Source: Fibrobacterota bacterium
GTDB lineage: Bacteria > Fibrobacterota > Fibrobacteria > UBA11236
NCBI GenBank assembly: GCA_028287505.1
Contig: JAQBPN010000044.1
Coordinates: 1 to 55,667, forward strand
DNA: 55,667 bases
Reading direction: 5' to 3'
Positions 1-8,208 of this stretch are shown here, one piece after another. Within the stretch, counting starts at the first letter, position 1; every line of letters begins with the position of its first letter. The notes beneath the pieces were generated by a model. The model was not told the DNA's origin. It saw nothing but the letters and a program-made list of their open reading frames with translations, and ran no database searches. Made by a program: the position numbers and the translations under genes.

Positions 1-239
1 TCTTTTCGGGTGGCGCGCGATTCCAGCGCGGAAGAGGCTATAGATTTCACCATGGTGTCCGATAAGATCAGGATGAAGATCCATCCGAAGATCAGGGTCA
101 AAAACCCCTTGCCTACCGCGAAGAGGATTTGAGCCGCGGTGATTTCCGGGGCGAACAGCAGCGAAAAGCCGATCACGGCGAACACCAAAGTCACCAATAT
201 GGCCCGGGTTATCGCTTTGGCTATGGACAGTGCGTCCAT
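1..239 (-). CDS. small membrane protein, 3' end cut by window edge
   Basis: This is an open frame of 79 codons running off the left edge of the window, read leftwards from an ATG at 239. A clear GGAGG Shine-Dalgarno sits about 7 nt upstream. The translation begins MDALSIAKAITRAILV and shows two hydrophobic stretches (about residues 13-33 and 38-62) separated by a short acidic turn (APEIT), so a two-helix membrane protein is likely. It follows flhF on the same strand after about 150 bases. In many bacteria the next gene after flhF is the MinD-like flhG, and this protein is not FlhG. I do not recognise a family. Its position suggests co-transcription with the flagellar genes, but no function can be inferred. 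Confidence 0.6.
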   Translation of the reverse strand, partial: MDALSIAKAITRAILVTLVFAVIGFSLLFAPEITAAQILFAVGKGFLTLIFGWIFILILSDTMVKSIASSALESRATRK

Positions 240-289
240 TCAACTTCCTCCAAATCCGCGTGTAGGTTAATTATGGACCCCGCCGACTC

Positions 290-345
290 GAAATGACAAG
301 GGGGGAGAGCGTTAGACCGATTCGCCCGCCTGAAATGACAAGGGG
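290..345. repeat. two direct copies of GAAATGACAAGGGG between flhF and the next gene
   Basis: The 14-base string GAAATGACAAGGGG occurs at 290-303 and 332-345, 42 bases apart, in the 151-base spacer after flhF. Read on the minus strand this is CCCCTTGTCATTTC, and the 290 copy continues CGAGTCGG. It resembles the TTGTCATTTCGAG-type repeats common between genes in many environmental bacteria. No other feature is visible in the spacer. Confidence 0.5.
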
Positions 346-390
346 AACAGCGACGGCGTGGTTTGGGTTTTTTCATGCTGGGCGGGTGTG

Positions 391-2007
391 CTAGCGGCTG
401 AACCGGCCGGACTCCGATGGCGTCCGCGATTCCGAGGACGTCTGCGCCGATGCGAGGGATGCGCGCGCGGCTCCGGCGATGGCGGAGGCCACCGTATCGG
501 TCCTGGCGAGCATGATATGGTCCGGGATTACCTGGCCGTTGCAGAGGTAGGACAGAGGCGCTTCGGCCCTGCGGGCCAGGTTGTAAAGACAGCCGAGAGA
601 CAGGCATTCGTCCAGTTTGGTGAAGATGATGCTGCCCGCGCCCAGATCGCGGTATAGCCCGTATTGATGCCAGAGCTCCCGCATGCGCGTGGGGCCGGAG
701 AGCACCAGGTGCACTTCGTCCGGAGCCAGGCAATGCAACAGGCCTTGCAGTTCGCGCCACATTTCCTTGTGGGTATGGCTGCGGCCGGCCGTGTCCACCA
801 GGATGAGATCGAAGCCCGCGAATTCGCGCTGGGCCTGGACCACGTCGGCGGGCGAGAACACCGGCTTCACCGGGATGCCGGCGGTGCGGCCGAAGAGTTC
901 CAATTGTTCGTTGGCTCCCATACGGAAGCTGTCGGCGGAGATGATGCCGACCTTTTTGCCCTGTTGGATTTTCGCGAGGGCGGCGAGCTTGGCCAGGGTG
1001 GTGGTCTTTCCCACGCCCGTGGGTCCCACCAGGGCCACCGTGGTGGGGCGGCCCGGACGCAGGCGGATGCCTCCCGTCACGCGGATGCGTTCGGCCAGGT
1101 TGCGCGCCAGCAGGGACGCTTCCCGTTCGCCGGGTTCCTTGGCGATGGCTTCTCCCGGGCCTTCCTGTTTGTAGGCGGCGCGGAACTCGCTGTAGGCCGC
1201 GCCCACCGCTTCGGCGGCCAGGGCGGGCTCCACATCCATCTCGATCAGGCTTTCCTGCAATCCCTGGAATTCGACGTTCGGGATCCAGGCGGTGGCCGGG
1301 GACATGGCCGAGCGGGCGAAAGTCTTGGATTCCATCTGGCGCGATCCGGATTGCGCGGCGGTGCGCGCGGCGGCCGATTCCATCATGGCCTTGATCTCTT
1401 CCTTGAGATCCTTCATCTCGCGGGACGGCTGATCCGCGCGCGCTTTCATTTCCTTCAGTTCGTTGCGGAGCATTTCGATCACGTTCGCGTCCGCATCCGC
1501 GGCCTGGGCGGCCTTTTCCCGGGAGGCGGGGACCGTGTTTGCGGCCCGGCGTTCCGGCGTTTTCAACGCTTGCGGGGACACCCGGCGGTCATCGGACACG
1601 ATGGGACTGGCGTTGCCGTCCTCATCGACCCTGCGCAAAGAGCCTTTCCAATCGTATTGCCCCGGGGTGGCGGGAGCGGTCGCGGAAGCGCGAGGGCCGT
1701 TGGCGGCGGTCGAAGCCATCGGGCGCAGGGCGGCGAGACGGGCCGCGGCGGGGCTCAGGGATCTGGGTGCGGCGCCGCGCAGGGTGGCGGCTTCGCGGGG
1801 AGCCTGGCGATCGGGGACCACGGGGGCGGGGCGCGCGAACAGGCTTTCCTCCAGGGCCGCGGTCACTTCGAAACAGGCCTGGGTCTTGCCCAGCACCTTG
1901 CGGGTGGTCCGCCGCGATTTCAGGATCACGGCATCGGGGCCCATTTCCTCTTTGACCAGTCCCAGGGCTTCCTGCATGGTATCGGCTTGGTACGATTTCA
2001 TTTTCAT
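391..2007 (-). CDS. flhF: FlhF, SRP-type GTPase for flagellar placement
   Basis: 538 residues. FlhF is the third SRP-family GTPase and helps set flagellar number and position at the cell pole. The N-terminus (MKMKSYQADTMQEALGLV, then GPDAVILKSRR) is the conserved FlhF B domain. Residues about 55-230 are a low-complexity, Ala/Pro/Arg-rich linker. The NG domain follows, with the P-loop GPTGVGKTTT (about 327-336), DSFRMGA, DTAGR (about 403) and TKLD (about 461). The first ATG overlaps the flhA stop as ATGA; a second ATG two codons later is possible. The family and the order flhB-flhA-flhF are standard. The usual partner FlhG is not the next gene here. Confidence 0.96.
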   Translation of the reverse strand: MKMKSYQADTMQEALGLVKEEMGPDAVILKSRRTTRKVLGKTQACFEVTAALEESLFARPAPVVPDRQAPREAATLRGAAPRSLSPAAARLAALRPMASTAANGPRASATAPATPGQYDWKGSLRRVDEDGNASPIVSDDRRVSPQALKTPERRAANTVPASREKAAQAADADANVIEMLRNELKEMKARADQPSREMKDLKEEIKAMMESAAARTAAQSGSRQMESKTFARSAMSPATAWIPNVEFQGLQESLIEMDVEPALAAEAVGAAYSEFRAAYKQEGPGEAIAKEPGEREASLLARNLAERIRVTGGIRLRPGRPTTVALVGPTGVGKTTTLAKLAALAKIQQGKKVGIISADSFRMGANEQLELFGRTAGIPVKPVFSPADVVQAQREFAGFDLILVDTAGRSHTHKEMWRELQGLLHCLAPDEVHLVLSGPTRMRELWHQYGLYRDLGAGSIIFTKLDECLSLGCLYNLARRAEAPLSYLCNGQVIPDHIMLARTDTVASAIAGAARASLASAQTSSESRTPSESGRFSR

Positions 2008-4109
2008 TGGGCACCGCTTTCATTGTCGCCGAGAACCACCGTTCCCGTCGCTTTCACGTTTACGCCGTTGGCGATTTCGCTATAGGAGATCAAGGCCAGA
2101 TTGGGGAAGGACCCTTCCATGATCTTGCGCAGCTGGAACCGGATCCCGGGCGAGCACAGGAGCACGGGCTGCATGTTCTGGGCCACCATGCGCTCCACCA
2201 GGGCGGAGAGGCGTCCCACCATGCGGCCCACCAGTTCGGGCCGGATGACCAGGCGCGGGCCGCGATCGGTGTTCTGCACCGAGGCTTCCAGCATCTGTTC
2301 CAGTTTGGGTTCCAGGCTGATCACGTGGATGCAGTCGTTGCTGTCCTTGTAGGTTTTGCAAATCTGGCGGGACAGGGCCTGGCGGCACTGCTCGGTGAGA
2401 TAGGCTTCCGATTTGGAGACCTTGGAGGCGTTGGCCAAGGCTTCCAGGACGGAGCCCAGATCGCGTATCGAGACCTTCTCGTTCAGCAGATTGATGAGCA
2501 CGCGCTGGATGTCGCCGATGCCCATCAGGCCGGGGATGAGTTCTTCCACCACGGTGGCGTTGGTCGCCTTCATGTTGTCCACCAGGGATTTCACGTCCTG
2601 GCGGGTGAGGATTTCGCCCGCATGGTTGCGGATGAGCTCGGTGAGATGGGTGGCGATCACGGCGGGCAGTTCCACCACGGTATAGCCCGCGATATCGGCG
2701 GCTTCCTTCTGCGAATGCGTGATCCAGATGGCGGGCAGGCCGAAGGCCGGTTCCACGGTGGGGATGCCTTGGATCTTCTGGCTGGTGCCGCCCGGGTCCA
2801 TGGCCAGGAAACAGCCGGTCATGAGTTCGCCCTGTCCAACCTCTATGCCTTTGATCTTCACCACGTACTGGTTGGCCTTGAGCTGGATATTGTCGCGGAT
2901 GCGGATGGGAGGGACGATGACGCCGATCTCGGTGGCGCATTGGCGCCTCAGCATGGTGATGCGCTCCAGCAGGTCCCCGCCCTGGTTGACGTCCACCAGG
3001 GAAATGAGGCCGTAGCCGATTTCCAGTTCCATCTGGTCCACTTGCAGGTAGGATTCGATCTTGTCGGGGTTGGCCGCGGAGTCCTTCTCTTCGGCCTTCT
3101 TTTCCTTTTCAACCGCGGCTTCGGCCTTTTCGGACACCTGCTTGCGGCCGACGATGAATGCGAGACCGCCCACCAGGAAGGCGAGCAGGAGGAAGGGGAC
3201 GGTGGGCATGCCGGGGATGACGGCGGTGAGGCCCATGAAGCCGGCGCCCGTGTACATGGCTTTGGTGCTCTGGGTCAATTGCCCCATTACCTCGTCGCCG
3301 AGGTTCTGCTTGGAGGCGGCGCGGGCCACGATGATGCCGGAGGCGGTGGAGATCATCAGGGCCGGCATCTGGGTCACCAGGCCGTCGCCGATGGTCAGGA
3401 TGGTGAAGCGCTTGATGGAGTCCTGGAAGGAGAGGTCCTGCATGGTCATGCCCACGATGAACCCGCCGATGATGTTGATCACCGTGATCATGATGCCGGC
3501 GATGGCGTCCCCGCGCACGAATTTGCTGGCGCCGTCCATGGCTCCGTAGAAGTCCGCTTCGCGGCCGATGTTGCGGCGGCGTTCCTTGGCCTCGGCTTCG
3601 GTAATGATGCCTGCGTTCAAATCCGCGTCCACGGCCATCTGCTTGCCGGGCATGGCGTCCAAGGTGAAACGGGCGGCCACTTCCGCGATGCGGCCGGCGC
3701 CTTTGGTGATGACGATGAACTGGATGATCACCAGGATGATGAAGATGATGGCGCCCACCACCATGTTGCCCTTGGTGACGAAGGTGCCGAAGGTGTGGAT
3801 GACGCCGCCGGCCTCGCCTTCGGTGAGGATGAGGCGGGTGGTGGCCACGTTCAGGCCCAGCCGGAACAGGGTGATGATGAGCAGCAATCCCGGGAATACG
3901 GAGAAATCCAGCACATTGTCGATGTACATGGAGATGAGCATGATGATGATGGCCAGGGAGATCATCACCGTCAGCAGGATGTCCAGCATGAAGGTGGGCA
4001 GGGGGATGATCATCATGGCGACCACGCCGATGAGGATGAACGCGATCAGGAGATCCTTGTGGCCCAGGAGGAGCCCGCTCAATCTCTTCGTTTCAGTAGC
4101 CAATTGCAT
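2004..4109 (-). CDS. flhA: FlhA, flagellar type III export gate protein
   Basis: 701 residues, the usual length of the family. FlhA is the inner-membrane component of the flagellar export gate; its cytoplasmic C-terminal domain docks substrate-chaperone complexes. The first half (to about residue 320) is hydrophobic with multiple helices. It contains the family signature RLGLNVATTRLIL near residue 88 and DAMPGKQMAVDADLNAG near 150. A charged Lys/Glu linker (about 325-345) leads into the cytoplasmic domain. The start is ATG at 4109, with a modest AGGA 10 bases upstream. Its stop overlaps flhF by four bases. A 237-base spacer separates it from flhB, the largest gap inside the export-gate cluster, so a separate promoter or RNA control point is possible there. 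Confidence 0.98.
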   Translation of the reverse strand: MQLATETKRLSGLLLGHKDLLIAFILIGVVAMMIIPLPTFMLDILLTVMISLAIIIMLISMYIDNVLDFSVFPGLLLIITLFRLGLNVATTRLILTEGEAGGVIHTFGTFVTKGNMVVGAIIFIILVIIQFIVITKGAGRIAEVAARFTLDAMPGKQMAVDADLNAGIITEAEAKERRRNIGREADFYGAMDGASKFVRGDAIAGIMITVINIIGGFIVGMTMQDLSFQDSIKRFTILTIGDGLVTQMPALMISTASGIIVARAASKQNLGDEVMGQLTQSTKAMYTGAGFMGLTAVIPGMPTVPFLLLAFLVGGLAFIVGRKQVSEKAEAAVEKEKKAEEKDSAANPDKIESYLQVDQMELEIGYGLISLVDVNQGGDLLERITMLRRQCATEIGVIVPPIRIRDNIQLKANQYVVKIKGIEVGQGELMTGCFLAMDPGGTSQKIQGIPTVEPAFGLPAIWITHSQKEAADIAGYTVVELPAVIATHLTELIRNHAGEILTRQDVKSLVDNMKATNATVVEELIPGLMGIGDIQRVLINLLNEKVSIRDLGSVLEALANASKVSKSEAYLTEQCRQALSRQICKTYKDSNDCIHVISLEPKLEQMLEASVQNTDRGPRLVIRPELVGRMVGRLSALVERMVAQNMQPVLLCSPGIRFQLRKIMEGSFPNLALISYSEIANGVNVKATGTVVLGDNESGAQ

Positions 4110-4270
4110 CGATTAAAGTTCCTAAGCGAAATTGCCGATGATCAAAAGATCGGGTCGCGTCAGGGTTTCTTGAGCAAACCCCGGGCCGGATTTTTCCGCG
4201 GCGAAAATTGAGAGCTTTTTGCGATCCGGCGGCATGGGTTATTTGCGTTCGCGGGGAGGGAAGCTTCGCG

Positions 4271-4319
4271 CAATCCTTAAACTGGATTGTTTTGGAAGGT
4301 TGCGGCGCTTTGGCCGCAA
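4271..4319. other. two inverted repeats in the flhB-flhA spacer
   Basis: CAATCC (4271-4276) pairs with GGATTG (4284-4289), followed by TTTT on the plus strand. TTGCGGC (4300-4306) pairs perfectly with GCCGCAA (4313-4319) around a six-base loop. On the transcribed minus strand they lie just after the flhB stop and are not followed by a T-run. They look more like RNA stem-loops (processing or partial attenuation between flhB and flhA) than a full terminator. Function is inferred only from position. Confidence 0.35.
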
Positions 4320-4346
4320 GCCCCGGTCAAAAGAGGGTCAGGCGCC

Positions 4347-5414
4347 TTACGCGGCCTTCTTGCCCTTGAGGCTGTATACGTAGGCCAAAATTTCCGCAAC
4401 GGCGGCAAAGAATTCCTCGGGAATCTCCTCTCCGGGCTGCACCACATCGTAAAGGCTGCGCGCCAACGGTTTATCTTCCACGATGGGAATGTCTTTCTGC
4501 CGCGCCACTTCGCGGATGCGCTCCGCGATCAGCCGCTTGCCTTTGGCCACCACCACCGGCGTGACGTCCACGCCCTGGTTATAGCGGATCGCGATGGCGA
4601 TGAAAGTCGGATTGGTGATGACCACGGTGGCCTTGGGAAGTTCCTTCATCATCAGGTTGCGGTGCATCTGCATGCGAAGGCTCTTGATTTTCCCTTTCAC
4701 GTGGGGATCGCCTTCTGACTGCTTGGCTTCGTCCTTGACTTCGGTCTTGGACATCATCAGATCCTTCTTGACCTTTCGCTTCTGGTAGATCAGGTCCGCA
4801 ATTCCCAGGACCAGCAGGACCAGGGTGGATTTGATGATCACTTCCAGGCTCACCGACCACAGCAAGTCGCAGAATTGGCTCAGGGACATGTCCGGCAGCG
4901 CCAGGTATTTCTCGTAGTGGTGCGCCACCGCCTGGTAGGCCACCATGCCCACGATGATCATCTTGAAGATGCTCTTCACGATCTCCACCACCGAGGCGGC
5001 TGAAAAGAGCTTGTTCAGGCCGCTGAAGGAGAAAATCCGGCCGAAGTGGGGGCCCAGGGGCTCCCAGGTCCACAGCAATCCCACCTGGGCGATGCTGACG
5101 GTCACGGAAACCACCGTGATGCCGCAAACCACCGGGAGGATGAGCAGGAGCACGCCGACGAAGCCCTGGCGGGCGATGGAGAAAATCATTCCCGGAATCT
5201 CTTCGAAGTTTCCGATGGCCATGAAGCTTTCGACCATGGTATTGCGCATGCCGCCCACCAGTTTGTCGGAAAACATCCAGATCATGCACACGCCCGCCAA
5301 CAGCACCAGGGCGGAGCTGAAGTCGCCGCTCTTGCCAATCATGCCCTTGTTGCGCGCGTCCCCGAGCTTTTTGCCTGTGGCCTCTTCTGTTTTGCCGTCG
5401 TCTTCCGCGGACAT
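4347..5414 (-). CDS. flhB: FlhB, export gate specificity switch, with NPTF at the cleavage site
   Basis: 355 residues, normal length. FlhB sits with FlhA and FliPQR in the export gate and switches substrate class after cleaving itself at an N-P bond in the motif NPTH. The start MSAEDDGKTEEATGKKL is typical (the T-E-x-A/P-T signature of the N-terminus). Four hydrophobic segments follow, then the basic cytoplasmic linker. The cleavage motif is at residues 268-271, matching the canonical position, but reads N-P-T-F (codon TTC) instead of N-P-T-H. Asn and Pro are kept, and the surrounding VVITNPTFIAIAIRY is otherwise family-like. The gene is one base from fliR. See the finding on the altered motif. 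Confidence 0.97.
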   Translation of the reverse strand: MSAEDDGKTEEATGKKLGDARNKGMIGKSGDFSSALVLLAGVCMIWMFSDKLVGGMRNTMVESFMAIGNFEEIPGMIFSIARQGFVGVLLLILPVVCGITVVSVTVSIAQVGLLWTWEPLGPHFGRIFSFSGLNKLFSAASVVEIVKSIFKMIIVGMVAYQAVAHHYEKYLALPDMSLSQFCDLLWSVSLEVIIKSTLVLLVLGIADLIYQKRKVKKDLMMSKTEVKDEAKQSEGDPHVKGKIKSLRMQMHRNLMMKELPKATVVITNPTFIAIAIRYNQGVDVTPVVVAKGKRLIAERIREVARQKDIPIVEDKPLARSLYDVVQPGEEIPEEFFAAVAEILAYVYSLKGKKAA

Positions 5415-5415
5415 C

Positions 5416-6243
5416 TCAGGCCCCCGTCCCCATCATCCGCATCAGCACCAGCAGATAGCTTTGCAGGCTTTCCTGTTCCTTGGCGAACGCCTGCCACATC
5501 AGGGGCAGGGCGAAGATGGTGGTCATGATCCCCAGGGCCAGCTTCAGGGGCATGGCCGTCATCCATACGTTCATCTGGGGCATGATGCGGGCTATGAGGG
5601 CCAGGCCGACGCTGGAGATGAACAGGGTGGTGACCACGGGCGCCGCCACCTTCATGCCCAGCAGGAAGGCGTTGGTGGACAGCTGGATGAAGACGAGCAT
5701 CATGTTTCCGGAGGCCGCATGCGCCCCGGCCAGGGGAATGAGCCGGAAGGATTCGGCGATGGCCCGCAGGTAGAATACGTACCCGCCCGTGGACAGCAGG
5801 AGCAGGATGAAAATGATGAAAAGCAGATGTCCCATGGGGGTGTCTTCTTCCTGGGCCATGGGATTCATGATCTGCATCATGTTGAAGCCCGTTTCCGCGT
5901 CGATCCAGGAACCGGCGAAGCGCAACCCCGCGATGACGAAGGTCCCGGCGAAACCCATCACCGCGCCGATATAGATCTCCCGGACCGCGAGCATGATATA
6001 ACCGGGAAGGTTGGCCGGGATTTCCACCGCCGTGGACGGCAGGGTGGGGAAGAGGATGAGACTGAGGAAAAAGGAGAGGCCGGCCTTGACGCGCGCCGGG
6101 ACGTCGTCGGAATTGAGGATGGGGAGCAGGAAGACCATCACGCTCACGCGGATGAGCACCAGCAGCCACAGTTCTATTTGCGCAACGGTGAAATCCTGGA
6201 TCCCGGGGATGGCCTCGAGCGCGGTGGCGGGGATGGATGTCAT
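5416..6243 (-). CDS. fliR: FliR, flagellar export gate protein
   Basis: 275 residues, with about six hydrophobic helices, e.g. IELWLLVLIRVSVMVFLLP and GLSFFLSLILFPTLP. FliR forms the FliP5Q4R1 export gate in the basal body membrane; in some bacteria it is fused to FlhB, here it is separate. It starts 16 bases after the fliQ stop and ends one base before the flhB start, so translation is tightly linked. No clear Shine-Dalgarno precedes it, as expected if ribosomes re-initiate from fliQ. Family assignment rests on the hydrophobic pattern, length and position between fliQ and flhB. Confidence 0.95.
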   Translation of the reverse strand: MTSIPATALEAIPGIQDFTVAQIELWLLVLIRVSVMVFLLPILNSDDVPARVKAGLSFFLSLILFPTLPSTAVEIPANLPGYIMLAVREIYIGAVMGFAGTFVIAGLRFAGSWIDAETGFNMMQIMNPMAQEEDTPMGHLLFIIFILLLLSTGGYVFYLRAIAESFRLIPLAGAHAASGNMMLVFIQLSTNAFLLGMKVAAPVVTTLFISSVGLALIARIMPQMNVWMTAMPLKLALGIMTTIFALPLMWQAFAKEQESLQSYLLVLMRMMGTGA

Positions 6244-6259
6244 TCGTTCGCCCGGCCGC

Positions 6260-6529
6260 TCATCGCAGCATGGATGGGATCATCTCCAGGAGTTCCACGA
6301 AGAAACCTTTGAACAACTGGAGCATCCAGGGCAGGAAAATCAGCAGGGCGATGCCCATGGCCACCAGCTTGGGAATGAAGGTCAGGGTCATTTCCGTGAT
6401 CTGGGTGGCCGCCTGGAAAATGCTGACGATCAGGCCCACCACCAGGGAGAGCACCAGCATGGGACCGCTGAGGATGAGCACCATCATCAGTGTTTTGCGG
6501 CCCAGATCGATAATCATCATTTCATTCAT
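6260..6529 (-). CDS. fliQ: FliQ, flagellar export gate protein
   Basis: 89 residues, exactly the family size, with two transmembrane helices (about 16-38 and 53-75). The conserved core GLIVSIFQAATQITEMTLTFIPK is clear. It is a four-copy component of the FliPQR export gate. The chosen start gives MNEMMIIDLGRK; the alternative ATGs at codons 4 and 5 are also possible because the upstream sequence has little ribosome-binding character. It lies 15 bases after the fliP stop and 16 before fliR. Confidence 0.96.
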   Translation of the reverse strand: MNEMMIIDLGRKTLMMVLILSGPMLVLSLVVGLIVSIFQAATQITEMTLTFIPKLVAMGIALLIFLPWMLQLFKGFFVELLEMIPSMLR

Positions 6530-6544
6530 GATACGCCGCGCGAT

Positions 6545-7546
6545 CTACCGGAAGCTCAGGACCAACTGCTGTATGACCAGGTTCCATCCGTCCACCAGCA
6601 CGAAAAGTATGAGTTTGAAGGGCGTGGAGATCATCACCGGAGGGAGCATCATCATGCCCATGGACATCAGCACGGAGGAGACCACCATGTCGATTACCAG
6701 GAAGGGGATGTAGATGAGGAACCCGATGATGAAGGACGACCGCAATTCGCTGATGCAGAAAGCGGGAATGAGCGTGAAGTTGCTCAGATCGTCCACGTTC
6801 TTGGGCGTGGGCGAGCGGCTGATGCGGACCATCAGCGCCAGATCCTTTTCGTTCACCTGCTTGAGCATGAACTCGCGCATGGGCGCCATGCCCTTTTCGA
6901 TGGCCACCTTGTAATTGATCTGCTCCGCCAGATACGGCTGCAAGGCCTCGCTGTTCACGCGATTGAAGGTGGGACCCATGATGAAAAAGGTGAGGAAAAG
7001 GGACAGACCCATCAGCATCTGGTTCGGGGGCGCGTTCTGGGTGCCCAAGGCCTGCTTGAGGAAGGTCAATACCACCATCACGCGGGTGAAGCAGGTCATC
7101 ATGATGAGGATGGAAGGCGCCAGGCTCAGGATGGTGAGCATGGCCACCAGCTCCAGGGTGACGGCCACGTCCTTGGGACCCGTCGCTTTGTCGAATCCCA
7201 GGGAGACTTTGGGCAGGATTTGCGCGTGGGCCGCGAAGGCGGTCGCGAAGATGAAGAGCGCGAAGAGAATCAGCGGCGAAGCGAGACGCGGACTGCGACG
7301 GGATGGATCCCGTCGGGCGTCGGGCGTCGGGCGTCGGGCGTTAAGAAAAGAGGAAGATGGCGAATGCAAGCGCTCTCCGTTGTGCGGGAGCGTATTCGCA
7401 TTCGATTTTACGCCCGACGCCCGACGCCCGACGCCCGACGAAACGCTGCCAAGTGTATCAAGGTTTCGTTCTTCCACTGCCGTCCCGAAAATAGTTCTAA
7501 AGATTCCTACAGCCGACGTCGATATTCCCGATAGCCCCAGCCTCAT
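6545..7546 (-). CDS. fliP: FliP, export gate protein with an aberrant 5' extension
   Basis: 333 codons from an ATG that overlaps the fliO stop (ATGA), against about 245-255 residues for normal FliP. The body from about residue 88 is standard: a signal-peptide-like core (LASPLILFALFIFATAF...AHAQ), then VAVTLELVAMLTILSLAPSIL, MTCFTRVMVVLTFLKQALGTQ, and the C-terminal LPPVMISTPFKLILFVLVDGW. The first 87 residues are not FliP-like. Residues about 36-79 are encoded by a palindromic repeat (7311-7440). No in-frame ATG or GTG lies between 7546 and the body. A TTG at 7369, inside the element, has GGAG five bases upstream and would give a 274-residue protein with a 28-residue shorter leader. Which start is used cannot be read from sequence. 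Confidence 0.93.
   Translation of the reverse strand: MRLGLSGISTSAVGIFRTIFGTAVEERNLDTLGSVSSGVGRRASGVKSNANTLPHNGERLHSPSSSFLNARRPTPDARRDPSRRSPRLASPLILFALFIFATAFAAHAQILPKVSLGFDKATGPKDVAVTLELVAMLTILSLAPSILIMMTCFTRVMVVLTFLKQALGTQNAPPNQMLMGLSLFLTFFIMGPTFNRVNSEALQPYLAEQINYKVAIEKGMAPMREFMLKQVNEKDLALMVRISRSPTPKNVDDLSNFTLIPAFCISELRSSFIIGFLIYIPFLVIDMVVSSVLMSMGMMMLPPVMISTPFKLILFVLVDGWNLVIQQLVLSFR
7311..7440. repeat. GTCGGGC-type palindromic element, copy A, inside fliP
   Basis: A 130-base element bounded by perfect 30-base inverted arms (7311-7340 and 7411-7440). Each arm is about four copies of the heptamer GTCGGGC or its complement. After the left arm comes the purine-rich TTAAGAAAAGAGGAAGAT. The inner region holds a second inverted pair (CGAATGC/GCATTCG, and CGCTC/GAGCG around the loop). 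It shares its ends and the purine tract with copy B (17381-17581) and its ends with the short copy C (45087-45134). It lies in the coding sequence of fliP between start codon and signal segment. No transposase of any kind is visible in the window. Confidence 0.85.
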
Positions 7547-8208
7547 GCCGCCTCCTCGTCCAGCAATTCGGACACTTTCTTCGGTTTCTTGAAGCGATCG
7601 AGCAGCTTGTTCAGGTTGTCCGAGAACGCGACGGAGTTGCTTTCGCGGGATCTGCGCAGGTCTTCGGCCGGTTCCTTGAGCACGGTGAGCAGGGAGATTC
7701 CATGCTGGGTGACTCCCACGATGCCCACTTCATCATTCATGCGCAGGGCCACCACGCGTTGTTGGGTGCCCAGATGGCAGGTCTCCAGGACTTCAAAGAT
7801 ATCCCCGCCCTTGCCGGGCTTGGAAAGAAAGCGGCCTTGCATGCGCTTGAGCAGGCGGATGGTCACTATGGCCAGCAGCAGCACGAATGCCAGTCCGAAA
7901 AGGATTTGAATGGCCACGGTCCCCACCGCGCGGCCCTGGGCGGGTTGGCTGTCGGCCGGTTTCGCGGCCTGGCCTGCGGGAGCGGAACGCCCGCCGCTTT
8001 CCATTTCCTTTTGGAGCTTGCGGAACTTCTCTTCCATGGCCGGCGTGGGCGGCGCGGGGAGTTCCGCCTGGGAAGGGGCCGCCATGGCTTCGGTTTTCCC
8101 GGCGGAATGGACCTTGGCCGGAACCAGCGCAAGAAAGGCGAGAGAGAAGGCGAAGACCAGGCCGGACAGGGCTCCCGGCGAACGGGCATGCGGAAACATT
8201 GGATTCAT
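7543..8208 (-). CDS. fliO: FliO, flagellar export gate assembly protein
   Basis: 221 residues. FliO helps assemble FliP rings and is poorly conserved. Here a signal-peptide-like start (LSGLVFAFSLAFLALVP) is followed by an Ala/Pro-rich periplasmic segment. A single transmembrane helix (about 98-117, VAIQILFGLAFVLLLAIVTI) leads into a FliO-type cytoplasmic domain: RLLKRMQGRF...IFEVLETCHLGTQQRVVALRMNDEVGIVGVTQ. Both ends overlap neighbours by four bases (ATGA with fliN before and fliP after), so the three are translationally coupled. Assignment rests on topology, the LGTQQRV-type core and position. Confidence 0.88.
   Translation of the reverse strand: MNPMFPHARSPGALSGLVFAFSLAFLALVPAKVHSAGKTEAMAAPSQAELPAPPTPAMEEKFRKLQKEMESGGRSAPAGQAAKPADSQPAQGRAVGTVAIQILFGLAFVLLLAIVTIRLLKRMQGRFLSKPGKGGDIFEVLETCHLGTQQRVVALRMNDEVGIVGVTQHGISLLTVLKEPAEDLRRSRESNSVAFSDNLNKLLDRFKKPKKVSELLDEEAA

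Noticed and set aside
2007-4211. 734-codon plus-strand frame opposite flhA
   Set aside because: Asp/His/Gly-rich antisense shadow of a textbook FlhA.
7311-7440. GTCGGGC heptamer runs as a CRISPR array
   Set aside because: Units are seven bases without spacers and are arranged as inverted arms; no cas genes occur in the window.
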